In this document: piece after piece, positions 15,144 to 27,114 of the stretch
Numbering within the stretch: position 1 is the first letter of the stretch
Layout: each line of letters opens with the position of its first letter
Assembly: GCA_018334695.1 (NCBI GenBank)
Contig: JAGXLO010000008.1
Span: forward strand, 1-50,212
DNA from: Candidatus Cloacimonadota bacterium
GTDB taxonomy: Bacteria; Cloacimonadota; Cloacimonadia; JGIOTU-2
DNA length: 50,212 nt
Direction: 5' to 3'
Program-made: the position numbers and the translations under genes
The notes under the pieces: model-generated
The model's input: only the letters and a program-made list of their open reading frames with translations
The model's database searches: none
What the model was told of the DNA's origin: nothing

Positions 15144-18100
15144 TTGATTGAAAGAAAAAGCTTTTCGAATCTAGAGAAAAGTACACATGGATTCAAACTA
15201 CCTGAAGTAGAAGTGCCAAACCTTTTGGCTATGCAAAAGGGCTCCTACGCTGAATTCTTGCAGAAAGATGTTAATCCAAAGAACCGTAAAAATGTTGGAC
15301 TGCAAAAAATATTCAATAAACATTTTCCCATAGAAGATACTAGTGGAAAATATCTGCTGGAATTCGTTAATTATACTATATTGACCGAAAAATACGACGC
15401 CAGGGAATGCGATGATAGAAACTTAACCTATCAAGCACCCCTTAAAGTAAAACTGCGTCTTACTATATACGAAAAAGGAAGTAATAAAGAACAAAAACGC
15501 ATAAAAAACGTACTTGAATCAGAACTTTTCCTGGGTGAATTGCCCATGATTACTGAACAGGGAACATTCATAATAAATGGTGAAGAAAAAGTAATTATCA
15601 ACCAATTGCATCGTTCCCCCGGTATCGTTTTTACCAGCAAAATACACAGCAATGGTAAAGAACTTTTCACAGCTAAAGTTATTCCCGTTAACGGCTCCTG
15701 GTTTCAATTCAAAACGAATACTCGGAATGTCCTTTATGCTCTTATAGATAGACGGCATAAAGTGCCTGTTACCGCTCTCCTGCGTTGTGTTGGCATTTCG
15801 GATAATAAAGAAATACGTAACATTTTCTACGATGAGCAAGAAATTGATATCACAAAAGAAGAATACCTTGATAGACTTATTTTAAAAGATATTATTGACA
15901 AAGAAAGCGGTGAAGTACTTGCTGAAAGCGGTAATATATTAACTAAAGCTCTGGTTGAGAAATTGTTGGATGCTGGTGTCAAAAAGGTAACGGTAGTGCA
16001 TGAATCAAATGACATTAACCAGCAAATTATAGAAAGTACACTGGATAAAGATGCTACGAAATCCACTGACGAAGCACTAAAATATATCTACAATCTTATC
16101 AGACCAGGGGAAGAACCCTCTGTAGAAGTTGCAAGAGAACTTATAGAAAAAATTTATTTCAATGAGAAACGCTATAGCCTTGGTAGGATAGGACGTTTTA
16201 AAGTAAATAAACGTCTGGGAATTGATGTTGATGAAGATACCAAAATTTTAACTAAAGATGACTTTATTGCAATTACCCAAGAGATAATTGCTCTTGATAA
16301 AGGTACAAGCTCTACAGATGATATCGACCATCTGGCTAATAGAAATGTGAGCGGTGTTGGTGACCTTGTTTCAAATCAATTTTCTATCGGACTCTCACGA
16401 ATAGCTAGAATAGCCAGACAAAGAATGACTTTAACCAATCCGGATGACATAACTATCGTGAGATTGATCAGTACCAATTCATTGATGAGTGTAGTACATT
16501 CATTCTTCCTCACAGGTGAATTGTCTCAATTTATGGAGCAGGCAAATCCCCTTGCTGCAATTACTCATATGAGACGACTTTCTGCTCTTGGTCCCGGTGG
16601 ATTAAAGCGAGAAAGAGCCGGTTTTGAGGTGCGTGATGTTCACTACTCTCACTATGGTAGAATTTGTCCTATAGAAACTCCGGAAGGACCAAATATTGGT
16701 CTGCTGACATCTCCTGCTTTGCTTGCTAAAACTGATGAGTTCGGTTTTCTTATTACTCCCTACATAAAAGTAGAAAATGGTAAAGTTACTCATAAAGCTG
16801 AGTATCTTGATCCCGTTGATGAAGAGAATAAAAAAATAGCTCAGGCTGGTATAGAAATTGATAAGGATGGAAATATCATAGAAGATAATGTTTTCTGTCT
16901 TCAAAACGGAGACTTTATACGTGTTCCTAAAGATGAAGTTGATTATATTGATGCTTCCAGGCAACAAATCGTAAGTATAGCTGCTGGACTTGTTCCCTTC
17001 CTGGAACACGATGACGCCAATAGAGCCCTTATGGGATCTAATATGCAAAGACAGGCTGTTCCGCTTGTTAAAGCACAGCCTCCGATTGTTGCTACCGGGA
17101 TCGAAAAAGTAGTTGCCCGTGATTCCGAGCTGGCAGAAAAAGCACCATTTGATGGAATCGTTGATTATGTTGATTCTGAAAAAATAATTTTAAAAAGGCT
17201 GGAAAGTGATAGCCCAGAAGCTCAAGTGCTGGAAGAAAAAGCTGTAATAAAGATGAAAAAATTCGAAAGAACCAACCAGGATACTACAGTTAATCAACAC
17301 CCTGAAGTAAAGAAGGATCAAAAAGTAAAATCAGGTGATCTCATATCTGATGGTCCGGCTATAAAAAATGGTGAACTTGCCCTCGGCAGAAATATGACAG
17401 TTGCTTTTATGCCTTGGTATGGCTATAATTATGAAGATGCAATAATTATTAGCGAAAAAGTTGCTCGTGAGGATGAATTAACCTCTATCTATATTGATGA
17501 ATTGGAAGTTTCTGTCCGTAGTACCAGAGAAGGCGATGAAGAATTGACTAATGATATACCCAATGTTCCCAAAACTGCCTTAAGAAATCTGGATAAAGAT
17601 GGTGTAGTTACTGTTGGCTCAAAGGTAAGAGCTGGTGACATTTTGGTAGGTAAAATTACACCTAAATCTTCGGGCTTAGATCTCTCACCAGAAGAAAAAC
17701 TGATGAGAGCACTATTCGGCGAACGTGCTGGTGATTTCTCAAATACTTCTTTAAAAGCCAAACCTGGTATGGAAGGTGTGGTAGTTGATGTTAAAGTTTA
17801 TTCACGTAAAGAAGGCTTGGGTGAAGATGAAGATGAAACCAAAAAAGAACTTCATGCCTTAGAAAAGAAATATAAAGCTAGAAATAAAAAAATATATAAT
17901 TTTCTCGAGGATAAATTGTCTGAGATGTTAGTAGGTGAAGAAGCAGATAGAGTCATGGAACTTGATACTGGAAGATTCTTTATACCCCCCAACAAAAAGA
18001 TTACTAAAAAAGATGTTAAAAAAATAAATTTCTCTAAATTGGATTTGGAACAGACTCTGATAAAAGACGAAGCGAAAAATGAAGAAATCTATAGAGATGT

Positions 18101-18941
18101 GATTTATCGTGCTAACAGCCTTTTACAAAAAAATGATAATGAATATAAGAAGAAAAAAGATAGAATAAAATTTGGAGATGAACTTCCTTCCGGTGTTATC
18201 AAAATGGTTAAAATATTTATAGCCAAAAAACGACAGGTACAGGTTGGCGATAAAATGGCAGGAAGACACGGTAATAAAGGTGTTATTGCTAAAATAGCTC
18301 CAATTGCAGATATGCCGTTTATGGAAGATGGTACTCCTGTTGATATAGTACTTAATCCTCTAGGTGTTCCTTCTCGAATGAATATCGGACAAATTTTGGA
18401 AACACATCTGGGTTGGGCTGCTAGAGCACTGGGTTACCAGGTAGAATCTCCTGTATTTGATAGTGCCGATCCAAACGAGATCACCGCTGAACTTAAAAAA
18501 GCAGGTTTTCCCGAAGATGGTAAATTTAAACTCTACGATGGCAAAACTGGCGAAGCTTTCCATAATCCTATTACTGTTGGAACAATTTATATGATGAAAT
18601 TGAACCACCTGGTTGTGGATAAAATGTATGGACGTTCCACAGGACCTTATTCTCTTGTTACTCAACAGCCTCTTGGCGGTAAAGCCCAACATGGTGGACA
18701 GAGATTAGGCGAAATGGAAGTTTGGGCTCTAGAAGCCTACGGTGCCTCACGTTTATTGCAGGAAATGTTAACAGTTAAATCTGATGATGTAACTGGTCGA
18801 AACAAAACGTATGAAGCAATTACAAAAGGTAAAGAATTGCCAGAACCTGGCATTCCTGAATCATTCAATGTCCTCGTATCTGAGCTGAGAAGCTTGGGTT
18901 TGGATGTTGAATTGATATCAGAGAAAAACCAGAATGCATAA
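15144..18941 (+). CDS. rpoB: RNA polymerase beta subunit
   Basis: RpoB (1265 residues) forms half of the RNA polymerase active-site cleft. I use the TTG at 15144 because AAGGAG lies 6 bases upstream and the N-terminus (IERKSFSNLEKS) looks complete. The rifampicin region is SQFMEQANPLAAITHMRR from residue 461, followed by LSALGPGGLKRERAGFEVRD. The catalytic-region blocks NIGLLTSPALLA, AFMPWYGYNYEDAI and GDKMAGRHGNKGV are intact, as is the C-terminal GGQRLGEMEVWALEAYGA. It is followed by rpoC after 24 bp. Confidence 0.98.
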   Translation: MIERKSFSNLEKSTHGFKLPEVEVPNLLAMQKGSYAEFLQKDVNPKNRKNVGLQKIFNKHFPIEDTSGKYLLEFVNYTILTEKYDARECDDRNLTYQAPLKVKLRLTIYEKGSNKEQKRIKNVLESELFLGELPMITEQGTFIINGEEKVIINQLHRSPGIVFTSKIHSNGKELFTAKVIPVNGSWFQFKTNTRNVLYALIDRRHKVPVTALLRCVGISDNKEIRNIFYDEQEIDITKEEYLDRLILKDIIDKESGEVLAESGNILTKALVEKLLDAGVKKVTVVHESNDINQQIIESTLDKDATKSTDEALKYIYNLIRPGEEPSVEVARELIEKIYFNEKRYSLGRIGRFKVNKRLGIDVDEDTKILTKDDFIAITQEIIALDKGTSSTDDIDHLANRNVSGVGDLVSNQFSIGLSRIARIARQRMTLTNPDDITIVRLISTNSLMSVVHSFFLTGELSQFMEQANPLAAITHMRRLSALGPGGLKRERAGFEVRDVHYSHYGRICPIETPEGPNIGLLTSPALLAKTDEFGFLITPYIKVENGKVTHKAEYLDPVDEENKKIAQAGIEIDKDGNIIEDNVFCLQNGDFIRVPKDEVDYIDASRQQIVSIAAGLVPFLEHDDANRALMGSNMQRQAVPLVKAQPPIVATGIEKVVARDSELAEKAPFDGIVDYVDSEKIILKRLESDSPEAQVLEEKAVIKMKKFERTNQDTTVNQHPEVKKDQKVKSGDLISDGPAIKNGELALGRNMTVAFMPWYGYNYEDAIIISEKVAREDELTSIYIDELEVSVRSTREGDEELTNDIPNVPKTALRNLDKDGVVTVGSKVRAGDILVGKITPKSSGLDLSPEEKLMRALFGERAGDFSNTSLKAKPGMEGVVVDVKVYSRKEGLGEDEDETKKELHALEKKYKARNKKIYNFLEDKLSEMLVGEEADRVMELDTGRFFIPPNKKITKKDVKKINFSKLDLEQTLIKDEAKNEEIYRDVIYRANSLLQKNDNEYKKKKDRIKFGDELPSGVIKMVKIFIAKKRQVQVGDKMAGRHGNKGVIAKIAPIADMPFMEDGTPVDIVLNPLGVPSRMNIGQILETHLGWAARALGYQVESPVFDSADPNEITAELKKAGFPEDGKFKLYDGKTGEAFHNPITVGTIYMMKLNHLVVDKMYGRSTGPYSLVTQQPLGGKAQHGGQRLGEMEVWALEAYGASRLLQEMLTVKSDDVTGRNKTYEAITKGKELPEPGIPESFNVLVSELRSLGLDVELISEKNQNA

Positions 18942-18965
18942 CCTTAAAAACGTAAGGATTATTAA

Positions 18966-21900
18966 ATGATACGAGAGTTAAAAAAAGATATACATGTAAA
19001 AGATTATGATGCTGTTAATATCAAAATAGCTTCTCCGGAACAGATCAGAGCCTGGTCTTTTGGTGAAGTGACCAGACCAGAAACGATTAATTACCGTACC
19101 CTAAAACCTGAGAAAGACGGTTTGTTCTGCGAAAGAATATTCGGTCCCGAAAAAGATTACGAATGCTCCTGTGGAAAATATAAAAAATATCGTTTCAAAG
19201 GCTTGATTTGTGATCGCTGCGGAGTAGAAGTTACAAATTCAAAAGTCCGAAGAACAAGAATGGGACATATAGAACTAGCTGTTCCTGTAGCCCATATCTG
19301 GTTTGTAAAAGCTATTCCCAGCCCGATACAGCTTTTATTGGGATTAAAAAAGAAGGAATTGCAAAGGGTCCTCTATTATGAATCATATATAGTTTTAGAT
19401 CCCGGAGCATCCGACTATGATATTGGCAGTGTTATTACAGAAGAAGAATATCTTGAAGCCGAAGAAAAATATCCTCATGCTTTTGAAGCCGGTATGGGAG
19501 CAAAGCCAATTAAACAACTGCTTGCTGATCTGGATTTGGAAGAAGAGGCAGATAAATTACGAACAGCTATCAAATTTGAAACAAAATATAAAAAGAAAAA
19601 GTTAATCAAAAAATTAAAGGTCGTTGACGCTCTGCTAACTTCAGGTAATAAAGCAGAATGGATGGTTATGGAAGTATTACCAGTAATGCCTCCAGACCTA
19701 CGTCCTCTGGTTTATTTGGAAGGTGGAAGTTTTGCTACGGCTGATTTTAATGATCTGTATAGAAGAGTCATAACCCGCAATAATAGATTGAAATCTCTCA
19801 TTCAGGGTAATGCTCCTGAAGTTATTCTGCGTAATGAAAAAAGAATTTTACAAGAAGCAGTTGACGCTCTTTTTGATAATAGTAGAAAATCTCGACCAGT
19901 TAAAGGTAGAGGTAGAAGACCACTAAAATCCCTTACGGATCAATTAAAAGGAAAAAAAGGAAGATTTAGACAAAATCTACTTGGTAAACGAGTTGACTAT
20001 TCCGGTAGATCCGTAATTGTTATTGGCCCCGAATTGAAGTTGAATGAATGCGGCCTTCCTAAGAAAATGGCAGTTGAACTATTTAAACCATATATAATAG
20101 AACGTATAGAAAAAATGGAGGGTATAACCTCCAAGAAACAGGCGAAGAGGTTTATTGAAGAGAAAAAACCTCAGGTCTGGAAAATTTTGGAAGAAGTGAT
20201 AAAAGAACATCCGGTTCTACTTAATAGAGCGCCCACATTGCACAGATTAAGTATTCAGGCTTTTTATCCAAAATTGATCGAAGAAAAAGCAATTCAACTA
20301 CATCCACTGCTTTGTTTCCCCTTCAATGCTGACTTTGATGGTGACCAAATGGCAGTTCACGTTCCTTTGTCCGGTGAATCTCAGATGGAAGCCAGAATGC
20401 TTATGACTCCCAGCAGTAATATCCTTTCTCCTGCTAACGGTGCACCTGTACTTAAAGCTAGTCAGGATATCGTACTGGGTATCTATTTCCTCACTGCCAC
20501 AACCTCACCCAAGCCGGAACCTGATGAAAAATTACCCATTTACTCCTCTAAAGAAGAAGCTCTGCTTGCTTTTGAAAACCATAAGGATTTCAGATACAGA
20601 AAATATGGAGAAATGGATGAGGAAATTTATCATAAAGGTATCTCCATTCACTCCTGGGTAAAACTATACGAGAAAAAATCTAAAAATATGATCATTACTA
20701 CTATCGGTAGAATTATATTTAATGAAATTATACCTGAACATATAAGTTTTAAAAATTATATATTTGATAAAGGTAAAATTAATCTTCTCACAGGTGAAGT
20801 TTATAAGAATTGTACAACAAGTAGGACTACAGAATTTTTGGATGATCTTAAAAATATAGGATTCAACTATTCTTCCAAATCAAGTGTTACGTTTAGTCTT
20901 GGCGATATCGTGGTGCCGGAAGAAAAAGAAACAATTTTGCAAGAAGCAGAAAAAGACGCCGAAGATATTGAAAATGATTATCAAACCGGTATAATTACGG
21001 ATACTGAGCGCTATGAAAAATTGATAGATAGATGGAAACTTGCTACAGATGATATTACCAACTGCATGATGGAGAAAGTACAAAATGATCAATCCGGTTT
21101 TAATCCAATCTGGGTTATGTCAACCTCAGGTGCTCGTGGCGGCAGAGACCAAATTAAACAGCTTGGAGCTATGCGTGGTTTGATGGAAAAACCTCAACGT
21201 AAAGTAACCGGTGAAATGGGTGAGATTATTGAAAATCCTATTAAATCTAGTTTCAAAGATGGATTAAGTGTTCTTGAATACTTTATTTCTACTCACGGTG
21301 CCAGAAAAGGATTGGCTGATACAGCCCTAAAAACTGCAGATGCAGGTTATCTAACAAGACGTCTGGTGGATGTGGCTCAAGCAGTTGTTGTTACAGAAGC
21401 TGATTGTAAAACCATGGATGGTGTAGAAATGCGTCCTCTAAAAGAAGGTAATAGAACTATAGAACCTATCAGTGATAGAATTCGTGGAAGAACAGCTGTG
21501 GAAGAAGTAATTGACCCTGTAAATGACGAAATTATTGTAGAAGCAGGTGAAACAATTTCTGACGAAAAAGCTAATATTATCCAAAAACATGGTATACAAA
21601 GAGTTAAAATTCGTTCAGTCCTCACCTGTGAAGCAAAACGCGGTATTTGTACCAAATGCTACGGTAGAAACCTGGCTACTAATAAACCGGTCACTATAGG
21701 AGAAGCTGTAGGTGTTATCGCTGCTCAGAGTATAGGTGAACCGGGTACTCAGCTTACACTCCGAACCTTCCATATTGGTGGTGCGGCAAGTACTGCGGTG
21801 GAAGAAGCGGAAGTTAATGCAGAAAACGATGGTTTTGTAAAATTTGATAGATTACAATATGTTGTTAATCGTGATGACCAAAAAATTGTTATCAGCCATC

Positions 21901-23129
21901 AAGGTAAAGTTAAAATAGTGGATGAAGATGGTGAAATACTTAGTAATTATGAAGTTGGTTATGGTGCTACTCTCTATGTTTCCGAAGATGAAAAGGTGGT
22001 TAAGGACACATTGCTCTTTAGCTGGGATACTTATAATAATCCGCTTATTGCACCCATTGGTGGAAAAGTACATTTAAAGGACTTTGTTGAAGATCAAACA
22101 TATGAGATAGATTTTAATGAAATTACAGGTAAAAAAGAAACCACAATCATAGATTCAAAATCTGTTGGTAAACAGGCAGAAATAGTCATTGAAGCAGATG
22201 ACGGTGAAGTGACAAATATGCCTCTTCCCGCAGGTCTAAATCTGAATGTAGAAGAAGGTTCTATCGTTTATCCCGGTGATGTGTTGGGTAAAACCAGTCG
22301 TATCACCATTAAAGAAAAGGATATAACGGGTGGTTTGCCCCGTGTGGTCGAATTATTTGAAGCCCGCTCACCTAAAAACAAAGCTATAATTTCTAAAATT
22401 GATGGTAAAGTTAAAATTGGCAAGCTGACAAGATACGGTAGAGAGGTTACCGTTTATTCTGAAGAGACGGAAGTAGAAGAAAAATATACCATACCTTACG
22501 GCAGAAGAATTATTGTTCACGAAAATGATTTAATCCAGAGTGGCGACCCCCTATCAGATGGAAAGATAGATCCGCATGACTTGCTTAAAGCCAGAGGTAT
22601 TGTAGAAACACAGGAATTTATCGCAAATGAAATTCTGGAAGTTTATCGTAAACAGGGCGTGGATATCAATGATAAGCATGTACGCCTGATAATCCGTCAG
22701 ATGATGCAGAAGGTTAATATTCTTAGTCCGGGTGACTCAATATTCCTGGAAGGTGAAGTCGTTGATAAACAATCTGTAAAAAGAGTAAATGCCGAAATAG
22801 AAGAAGAAGGCGGTGAAGTTGCTACATTCGAGCAGCTGCTCATGGGAATCACAAAATCTGCCCTTAATACAGACAGCTTTATTTCTGCAGCTTCATTCCA
22901 ACACACAACCAAAGTCTTAACAAACGCTGCCATAGAAGGAAAAGTTGATCCTCTGGAAGGTCTAAAAGAAAGTGTTATTATAGGTCATCGTGTTCCTGCT
23001 GGTACAGGTTCTAAATATTACGAAGACCAAATCGAAGAAGACTTGTCAGTTAAAGAACTAGTAGAAAAAAAGTTATTTTCCAATAAAGAAGATAAACAAG
23101 AAGAAAAAGAAGAAACACAGGAGGCTTAA
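18966..23129 (+). CDS. rpoC: RNA polymerase beta-prime subunit
   Basis: RpoC (1387 residues) carries the catalytic magnesium site: [12 protein letters not shown] begins at residue 454, with Asp456, 458 and 460 as ligands. An N-terminal zinc site is formed by [20 protein letters not shown], and a second zinc site includes [13 protein letters not shown]. The bridge-helix and trigger-loop region ([19 protein letters not shown], then [28 protein letters not shown] split across the block) is standard. It ends exactly where rpsL begins. Confidence 0.98.
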   Translation: MIRELKKDIHVKDYDAVNIKIASPEQIRAWSFGEVTRPETINYRTLKPEKDGLFCERIFGPEKDYECSCGKYKKYRFKGLICDRCGVEVTNSKVRRTRMGHIELAVPVAHIWFVKAIPSPIQLLLGLKKKELQRVLYYESYIVLDPGASDYDIGSVITEEEYLEAEEKYPHAFEAGMGAKPIKQLLADLDLEEEADKLRTAIKFETKYKKKKLIKKLKVVDALLTSGNKAEWMVMEVLPVMPPDLRPLVYLEGGSFATADFNDLYRRVITRNNRLKSLIQGNAPEVILRNEKRILQEAVDALFDNSRKSRPVKGRGRRPLKSLTDQLKGKKGRFRQNLLGKRVDYSGRSVIVIGPELKLNECGLPKKMAVELFKPYIIERIEKMEGITSKKQAKRFIEEKKPQVWKILEEVIKEHPVLLNRAPTLHRLSIQAFYPKLIEEKAIQLHPLLCFPFNADFDGDQMAVHVPLSGESQMEARMLMTPSSNILSPANGAPVLKASQDIVLGIYFLTATTSPKPEPDEKLPIYSSKEEALLAFENHKDFRYRKYGEMDEEIYHKGISIHSWVKLYEKKSKNMIITTIGRIIFNEIIPEHISFKNYIFDKGKINLLTGEVYKNCTTSRTTEFLDDLKNIGFNYSSKSSVTFSLGDIVVPEEKETILQEAEKDAEDIENDYQTGIITDTERYEKLIDRWKLATDDITNCMMEKVQNDQSGFNPIWVMSTSGARGGRDQIKQLGAMRGLMEKPQRKVTGEMGEIIENPIKSSFKDGLSVLEYFISTHGARKGLADTALKTADAGYLTRRLVDVAQAVVVTEADCKTMDGVEMRPLKEGNRTIEPISDRIRGRTAVEEVIDPVNDEIIVEAGETISDEKANIIQKHGIQRVKIRSVLTCEAKRGICTKCYGRNLATNKPVTIGEAVGVIAAQSIGEPGTQLTLRTFHIGGAASTAVEEAEVNAENDGFVKFDRLQYVVNRDDQKIVISHQGKVKIVDEDGEILSNYEVGYGATLYVSEDEKVVKDTLLFSWDTYNNPLIAPIGGKVHLKDFVEDQTYEIDFNEITGKKETTIIDSKSVGKQAEIVIEADDGEVTNMPLPAGLNLNVEEGSIVYPGDVLGKTSRITIKEKDITGGLPRVVELFEARSPKNKAIISKIDGKVKIGKLTRYGREVTVYSEETEVEEKYTIPYGRRIIVHENDLIQSGDPLSDGKIDPHDLLKARGIVETQEFIANEILEVYRKQGVDINDKHVRLIIRQMMQKVNILSPGDSIFLEGEVVDKQSVKRVNAEIEEEGGEVATFEQLLMGITKSALNTDSFISAASFQHTTKVLTNAAIEGKVDPLEGLKESVIIGHRVPAGTGSKYYEDQIEEDLSVKELVEKKLFSNKEDKQEEKEETQEA

Positions 23130-23507
23130 GTGCCGACAATATCACAACTTGTAAGAAAAGGTAGAGAAAAAGTTAAAAAAGCAAAGAAAAATAAAGCTCT
23201 GGAAGGTTGTCCGCAAAAACGCGGTGTTTGTGTACAAGTAAAAACTCAAACACCTAAAAAACCTAATTCAGCCCTGAGAAAAGTTGCTCGTGTAAGACTT
23301 TCTAACGGAATAGAAGTAACTGCTTATATTCCAGGAGAAGGGCATAACCTGCAGGAGCACTCCGTTGTCTTAGTTAGAGGCGGAAGAGTAAAAGACCTTC
23401 CAGGTGTAAGATATCATATTGTGAGAGGTACACTCGACGCTATGGGTGTCGAAGACAGAAAATCAAGTCGCTCAAAATATGGTACAAAGAAAACTAAAGG
23501 ATTATAA
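23130..23507 (+). CDS. rpsL: 30S ribosomal protein S12
   Basis: S12 (125 residues) sits at the decoding centre. [16 protein letters not shown] and [22 protein letters not shown] are the conserved loops where streptomycin resistance changes arise; both read as sensitive type. The start is GTG at 23130, directly after the rpoC stop, with CAGGAGG inside the rpoC end, so translation is probably coupled. Confidence 0.97.
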   Translation: MPTISQLVRKGREKVKKAKKNKALEGCPQKRGVCVQVKTQTPKKPNSALRKVARVRLSNGIEVTAYIPGEGHNLQEHSVVLVRGGRVKDLPGVRYHIVRGTLDAMGVEDRKSSRSKYGTKKTKGL

Positions 23508-23523
23508 TTTAAGGTGATTATTT

Positions 23524-23994
23524 ATGTCTAGAAGAAAAAGTGCTCAAAAACGTGACATCGCTCCAGACCCAAAATTTCACGAAAAAGATGTTAGCAAATT
23601 TGTTAATCGTATGATGCTGGATGGAAAAAAAAGCCTGGCTGAAAAACGCTTCTATCAAGCCATGGAAATAATCAAGAATAAGGTCAAAGAAGATCCTATT
23701 AAAGTATTTAAAGAAGCAATTGAAAATGTGAAACCAAAGGTTGAAGTGAAAACAAAACGTGTTGGTGGAGCTAACTATCAGGTACCCTTAGAGGTTACCC
23801 CCGGCAGACAGCAAACTCTGGCCTATCGTTGGATTATTAATTTTGCTCGCAAACGAAATGAAAGAACAATTGAAGAGAAAATGGCTAATGAACTGATTGA
23901 CGCCTATAATAATGAAGGCGCTTCCATAAAAAAACGTGAAGAAGTCTGGAGAATGGCAGAAGCAAATAAAGCATTTGCTCATTTTAGAATGTAA
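23524..23994 (+). CDS. rpsG: 30S ribosomal protein S7
   Basis: S7 (156 residues) initiates assembly of the 30S head and lines the E and P site tRNA path. Blocks include VNRMMLDGKKSLAEKRFYQA, VEVKTKRVGGANYQVPLEV and the C-terminal EEVWRMAEANKAFAHFRM. Length equals the usual 156 residues. It lies between rpsL and fusA as in the str operon. Confidence 0.98.
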   Translation: MSRRKSAQKRDIAPDPKFHEKDVSKFVNRMMLDGKKSLAEKRFYQAMEIIKNKVKEDPIKVFKEAIENVKPKVEVKTKRVGGANYQVPLEVTPGRQQTLAYRWIINFARKRNERTIEEKMANELIDAYNNEGASIKKREEVWRMAEANKAFAHFRM

Positions 23995-24002
23995 TTTAAA
24001 AT

Positions 24003-26120
24003 ATGGAAAGAAAAGATTATCCCCTTGAAAAAATAAGAAATATGGGCTTTGTTGCTCATATCGATGCAGGAAAAACTACTGTAACAGAAAGAATCCTGTA
24101 TTATACAGGGATAGTCCATCAAATGGGTGAAGTGCACGAAGGCTCTGCTACTATGGATTGGATGGAACAGGAAAAAGAACGCGGTATAACAATAACTTCT
24201 GCTGCAACTACCTGCTACTGGGATGATAATAGAATAAATATTATTGATACCCCCGGACATGTGGATTTCACTGTTGAAGTAGAACGTAGCCTGCGAGTTC
24301 TGGATGGCGCTGTGGTTATTTTCTGTGGTGTGGCAGGTGTAGAACCTCAATCAGAAACTGTTTGGCATCAGGCAGACCATTACAAAATACCCAGAATTGC
24401 ATTTATCAATAAGCTCGACAGAACCGGTGCAGACTATTTTTATGCTATAGATACGATCAAATCAAAACTGAAACCCAACACTCATCCTGTCCAGGTTCCA
24501 CTTTATAAAGATGAAGAATTCATGGGAATTTTGGACATTGTCAATTGGAAGGCAATTGTTTATGACAAAGATTTTCTGGGACACAAATACTCTGAATATG
24601 AACCAAAAGAGTGGCAACATATTGATGAGGATGTTTTGGAGAAAGCAAAGAGCCTGAGATCTACACTAATAGAAAAGCTGGCAGATTTTGATGAAAATAT
24701 TTTGAACAAATTTTTAAAAGAAGAGAATATCAAGAAGGAAGAATTGCATTCTGCTCTTAGAAAGGCAACAATTTCTAATGAATTTGTACCTGTATTATGT
24801 GGCTCAGCTCTAAAGAATAAAGGGATTCAACCTTTATTGAAAGCTATTATAAAGTATTTGCCATCTCCCCTAGAAGTACCTCCTATCATTGCCTCTCCTC
24901 CTGACTCTGAAAAAGAAATTAAAATTAGAGCCGATGAATCACTGCCTTTTGCAGCTCTGGCTTTTAAATCACAAGTTGATTCTTATGTTGGAAAACTGAC
25001 TTATTTAAGAGCCTATTCCGGTAAAATAGAACGGGGCGATTTTGTCCTTAATGTAAATACGGGCAAATCAGAAAGGATTACTCGTATAATTCACATTCAT
25101 GCAAACAAAAAAGTTAACGTTGATTCTCTACGTGCCGGAGAGATAGTGGCCGTAGTAGGTTTACATGAAACTACTTCTGGCGATAGCATTACTGACAAAA
25201 AGCATCCTGTAGTTCTGGAAAGAATTCCATTTGCCGAACCCGTAATGTCTATCGTAATTGAGCCTAAAAGAGCTGTTGATGAACAAAAAATCGATGAAGT
25301 CTTACCTAATCTGCTCGATGAAGATCCTACATATCACGTAAAAGAAGATGAAGAAACCGGTCAGATGATTATTTCGGGAATGGGGGAGTTACACCTGGAA
25401 ATTCTTATTGACCGCCTAAAAAGAGAATATGATGTCGAAGTTAATGTAGGTAAACCGCATGTTAACTTAAAAGAGACAATTAAAGGAGCCGTAGAGAGCA
25501 AGAGTGTTCTAAAACGGACTGTTAATGGAAAAGGGCAATTTGCAGAGGTGAAATTAAGACTTGAACATTATAAAGTTGACAGCGAAAGCGGGGGTCAAAA
25601 AGTTTGGTTCAAAAATAAAACCTCTGAAGAGGAAATTCCAAAGCAGTTCATAAGAGCTGTTGAGGCTGGTGTTAAAGAATCTGCGCTTAGTGGACTTCTT
25701 ACCGGAAATAAAGTAGAAGATATAAAAGTGACGTTAATTGGTGGTTCTTTTAACGAAGTAGATTCCTCTGAAATTGCCTTTAAAATTGCCAGTGCCAAAG
25801 CATTTGTAGAAGCATTAAAAAAGGCAGATTTGATCTTACTGGAGCCGATAATGAAGATTACTATCCTCACTCCAGAAGATTATCTCGGAAGAGTTATTAA
25901 TGACCTTAATGGCCGTAGAGGTAAAGTTAGTAAAATAAAAGAAAAGGATTCGATAAAAATAATCCATGGAGTTGTTCCTTTGAGAGAAACATTTGGCTAC
26001 TCAACTAGCCTGAGATCTGTTTCTCAAGGCAGAGCTTCATATTCAATGGAATTTTATAGATATGAAAAAGTACCGGAAAATATATCAAAGAAAATTATTA
26101 AGAAATTGCGCGGATATTAA
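24003..26120 (+). CDS. fusA: Elongation factor G
   Basis: EF-G (705 residues) is the translocation GTPase. G-domain motifs are AHIDAGKTT (near residue 18), the switch [24 protein letters not shown] and NKLDR. Domains II-V follow, with [18 protein letters not shown] in domain III and RASYSMEF near the end. Domain IV is more divergent than in standard EF-G ([31 protein letters not shown]). Its position between rpsG and rpsJ argues that it is the main EF-G; some bacteria keep paralogues with similar divergence. Confidence 0.95.
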   Translation: MERKDYPLEKIRNMGFVAHIDAGKTTVTERILYYTGIVHQMGEVHEGSATMDWMEQEKERGITITSAATTCYWDDNRINIIDTPGHVDFTVEVERSLRVLDGAVVIFCGVAGVEPQSETVWHQADHYKIPRIAFINKLDRTGADYFYAIDTIKSKLKPNTHPVQVPLYKDEEFMGILDIVNWKAIVYDKDFLGHKYSEYEPKEWQHIDEDVLEKAKSLRSTLIEKLADFDENILNKFLKEENIKKEELHSALRKATISNEFVPVLCGSALKNKGIQPLLKAIIKYLPSPLEVPPIIASPPDSEKEIKIRADESLPFAALAFKSQVDSYVGKLTYLRAYSGKIERGDFVLNVNTGKSERITRIIHIHANKKVNVDSLRAGEIVAVVGLHETTSGDSITDKKHPVVLERIPFAEPVMSIVIEPKRAVDEQKIDEVLPNLLDEDPTYHVKEDEETGQMIISGMGELHLEILIDRLKREYDVEVNVGKPHVNLKETIKGAVESKSVLKRTVNGKGQFAEVKLRLEHYKVDSESGGQKVWFKNKTSEEEIPKQFIRAVEAGVKESALSGLLTGNKVEDIKVTLIGGSFNEVDSSEIAFKIASAKAFVEALKKADLILLEPIMKITILTPEDYLGRVINDLNGRRGKVSKIKEKDSIKIIHGVVPLRETFGYSTSLRSVSQGRASYSMEFYRYEKVPENISKKIIKKLRGY

Positions 26121-26134
26121 ATAGAAGAGGAAAT

Positions 26135-26437
26135 ATGAATAAAATTAGAATAAAATTAAAAGCTTATGATCATTTTCTGCTGGATAAATCAGTGGTGGAG
26201 ATAGTACGCAATACTAAAGGTACAGGAGCCAAAATTATCGGCCCTATTCCTTTACCCACCAAAAGAAAAGTTTATACAGTTCTTCGCTCTCCCCATGTGA
26301 ATAAGAACTCTCGAGAACAATTTGAAATGAGAATCTATAAAAGACTCATTGATATTGAAAATGCTACTCCCAAAACCACTGATGCAATCAAAAATTTAAG
26401 TATACCGGCAGGTGTACATATTGAAATTAAGACTTAG
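26135..26437 (+). CDS. rpsJ: 30S ribosomal protein S10
   Basis: S10 (100 residues) is a 30S head protein and, with NusB, a transcription antitermination partner. Blocks [37 protein letters not shown] and [15 protein letters not shown] are canonical. It opens the S10 cluster directly after fusA (14 bp), with no tuf between them. Confidence 0.98.
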   Translation: MNKIRIKLKAYDHFLLDKSVVEIVRNTKGTGAKIIGPIPLPTKRKVYTVLRSPHVNKNSREQFEMRIYKRLIDIENATPKTTDAIKNLSIPAGVHIEIKT

Positions 26438-26466
26438 TTAGAAAGAGAATTTTCGAAGGAGTTTTT

Positions 26467-27099
26467 ATGTTAGGTTTAATTGGAAAAAAAATTGGAATGA
26501 CCAGAACCTTCACCGAAGAAGGCAATTCTGTTCCGGTTACACTTCTGGAACTTGGTCCTTGCGTTGTGACCCAACAGAAAAATAATGACAAAGATGGTTA
26601 CAATGCCTTGCAGGTAGGTTTCCAGGAAGTTGACGAGAAAAAAGTAAGTAAACCCCTGGCCGGACATTTTAAAAAGAATGATCTGAAATTTTATAAGTTT
26701 CTCAATGAGTTTAAAGTTGGTGAAAATAACCTGAAAGAATTTGATGTTGGCTCTGAACTCACAGTAGAAATGTTTAGAGAAACAGAACTTGTTGATGTAA
26801 CCGGTGTATCAAAAGGACGTGGATTTGCTGGCGTAATGAAAAGACATAATTTTAGTGGGAAAAACGCTACTCACGGAACTCATAAATCTTTCCGTGGCGC
26901 CGGATCTATTGGACAATGTGCCACTCCATCTCGTGTTTTTAAAGGAAAAAAGATGGCTGGTCATATGGGAAATAGTGTAACCACAATCCATAACCTTGAA
27001 ATAGTACGCGTAGATAAAGATAGAAATATGGTTATGGTAAAAGGGGCAGTCCCTGGTCATAAAAATAGCAATATAATCGTAAAAAAAGTAAAGCAATAA
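26467..27099 (+). CDS. rplC: 50S ribosomal protein L3
   Basis: L3 (210 residues) folds the 3' region of 23S rRNA near the peptidyl transferase centre. It starts LGLIGKKIGMTRTF and contains VTGVSKGRGFAGVMKRHNF and the central loop with THGTHKSFRGAGSIGQC. GAAGGAG precedes ATG. Length is typical. Confidence 0.98.
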   Translation: MLGLIGKKIGMTRTFTEEGNSVPVTLLELGPCVVTQQKNNDKDGYNALQVGFQEVDEKKVSKPLAGHFKKNDLKFYKFLNEFKVGENNLKEFDVGSELTVEMFRETELVDVTGVSKGRGFAGVMKRHNFSGKNATHGTHKSFRGAGSIGQCATPSRVFKGKKMAGHMGNSVTTIHNLEIVRVDKDRNMVMVKGAVPGHKNSNIIVKKVKQ

Positions 27100-27114
27100 G
27101 ATAAAGGTCTGATT

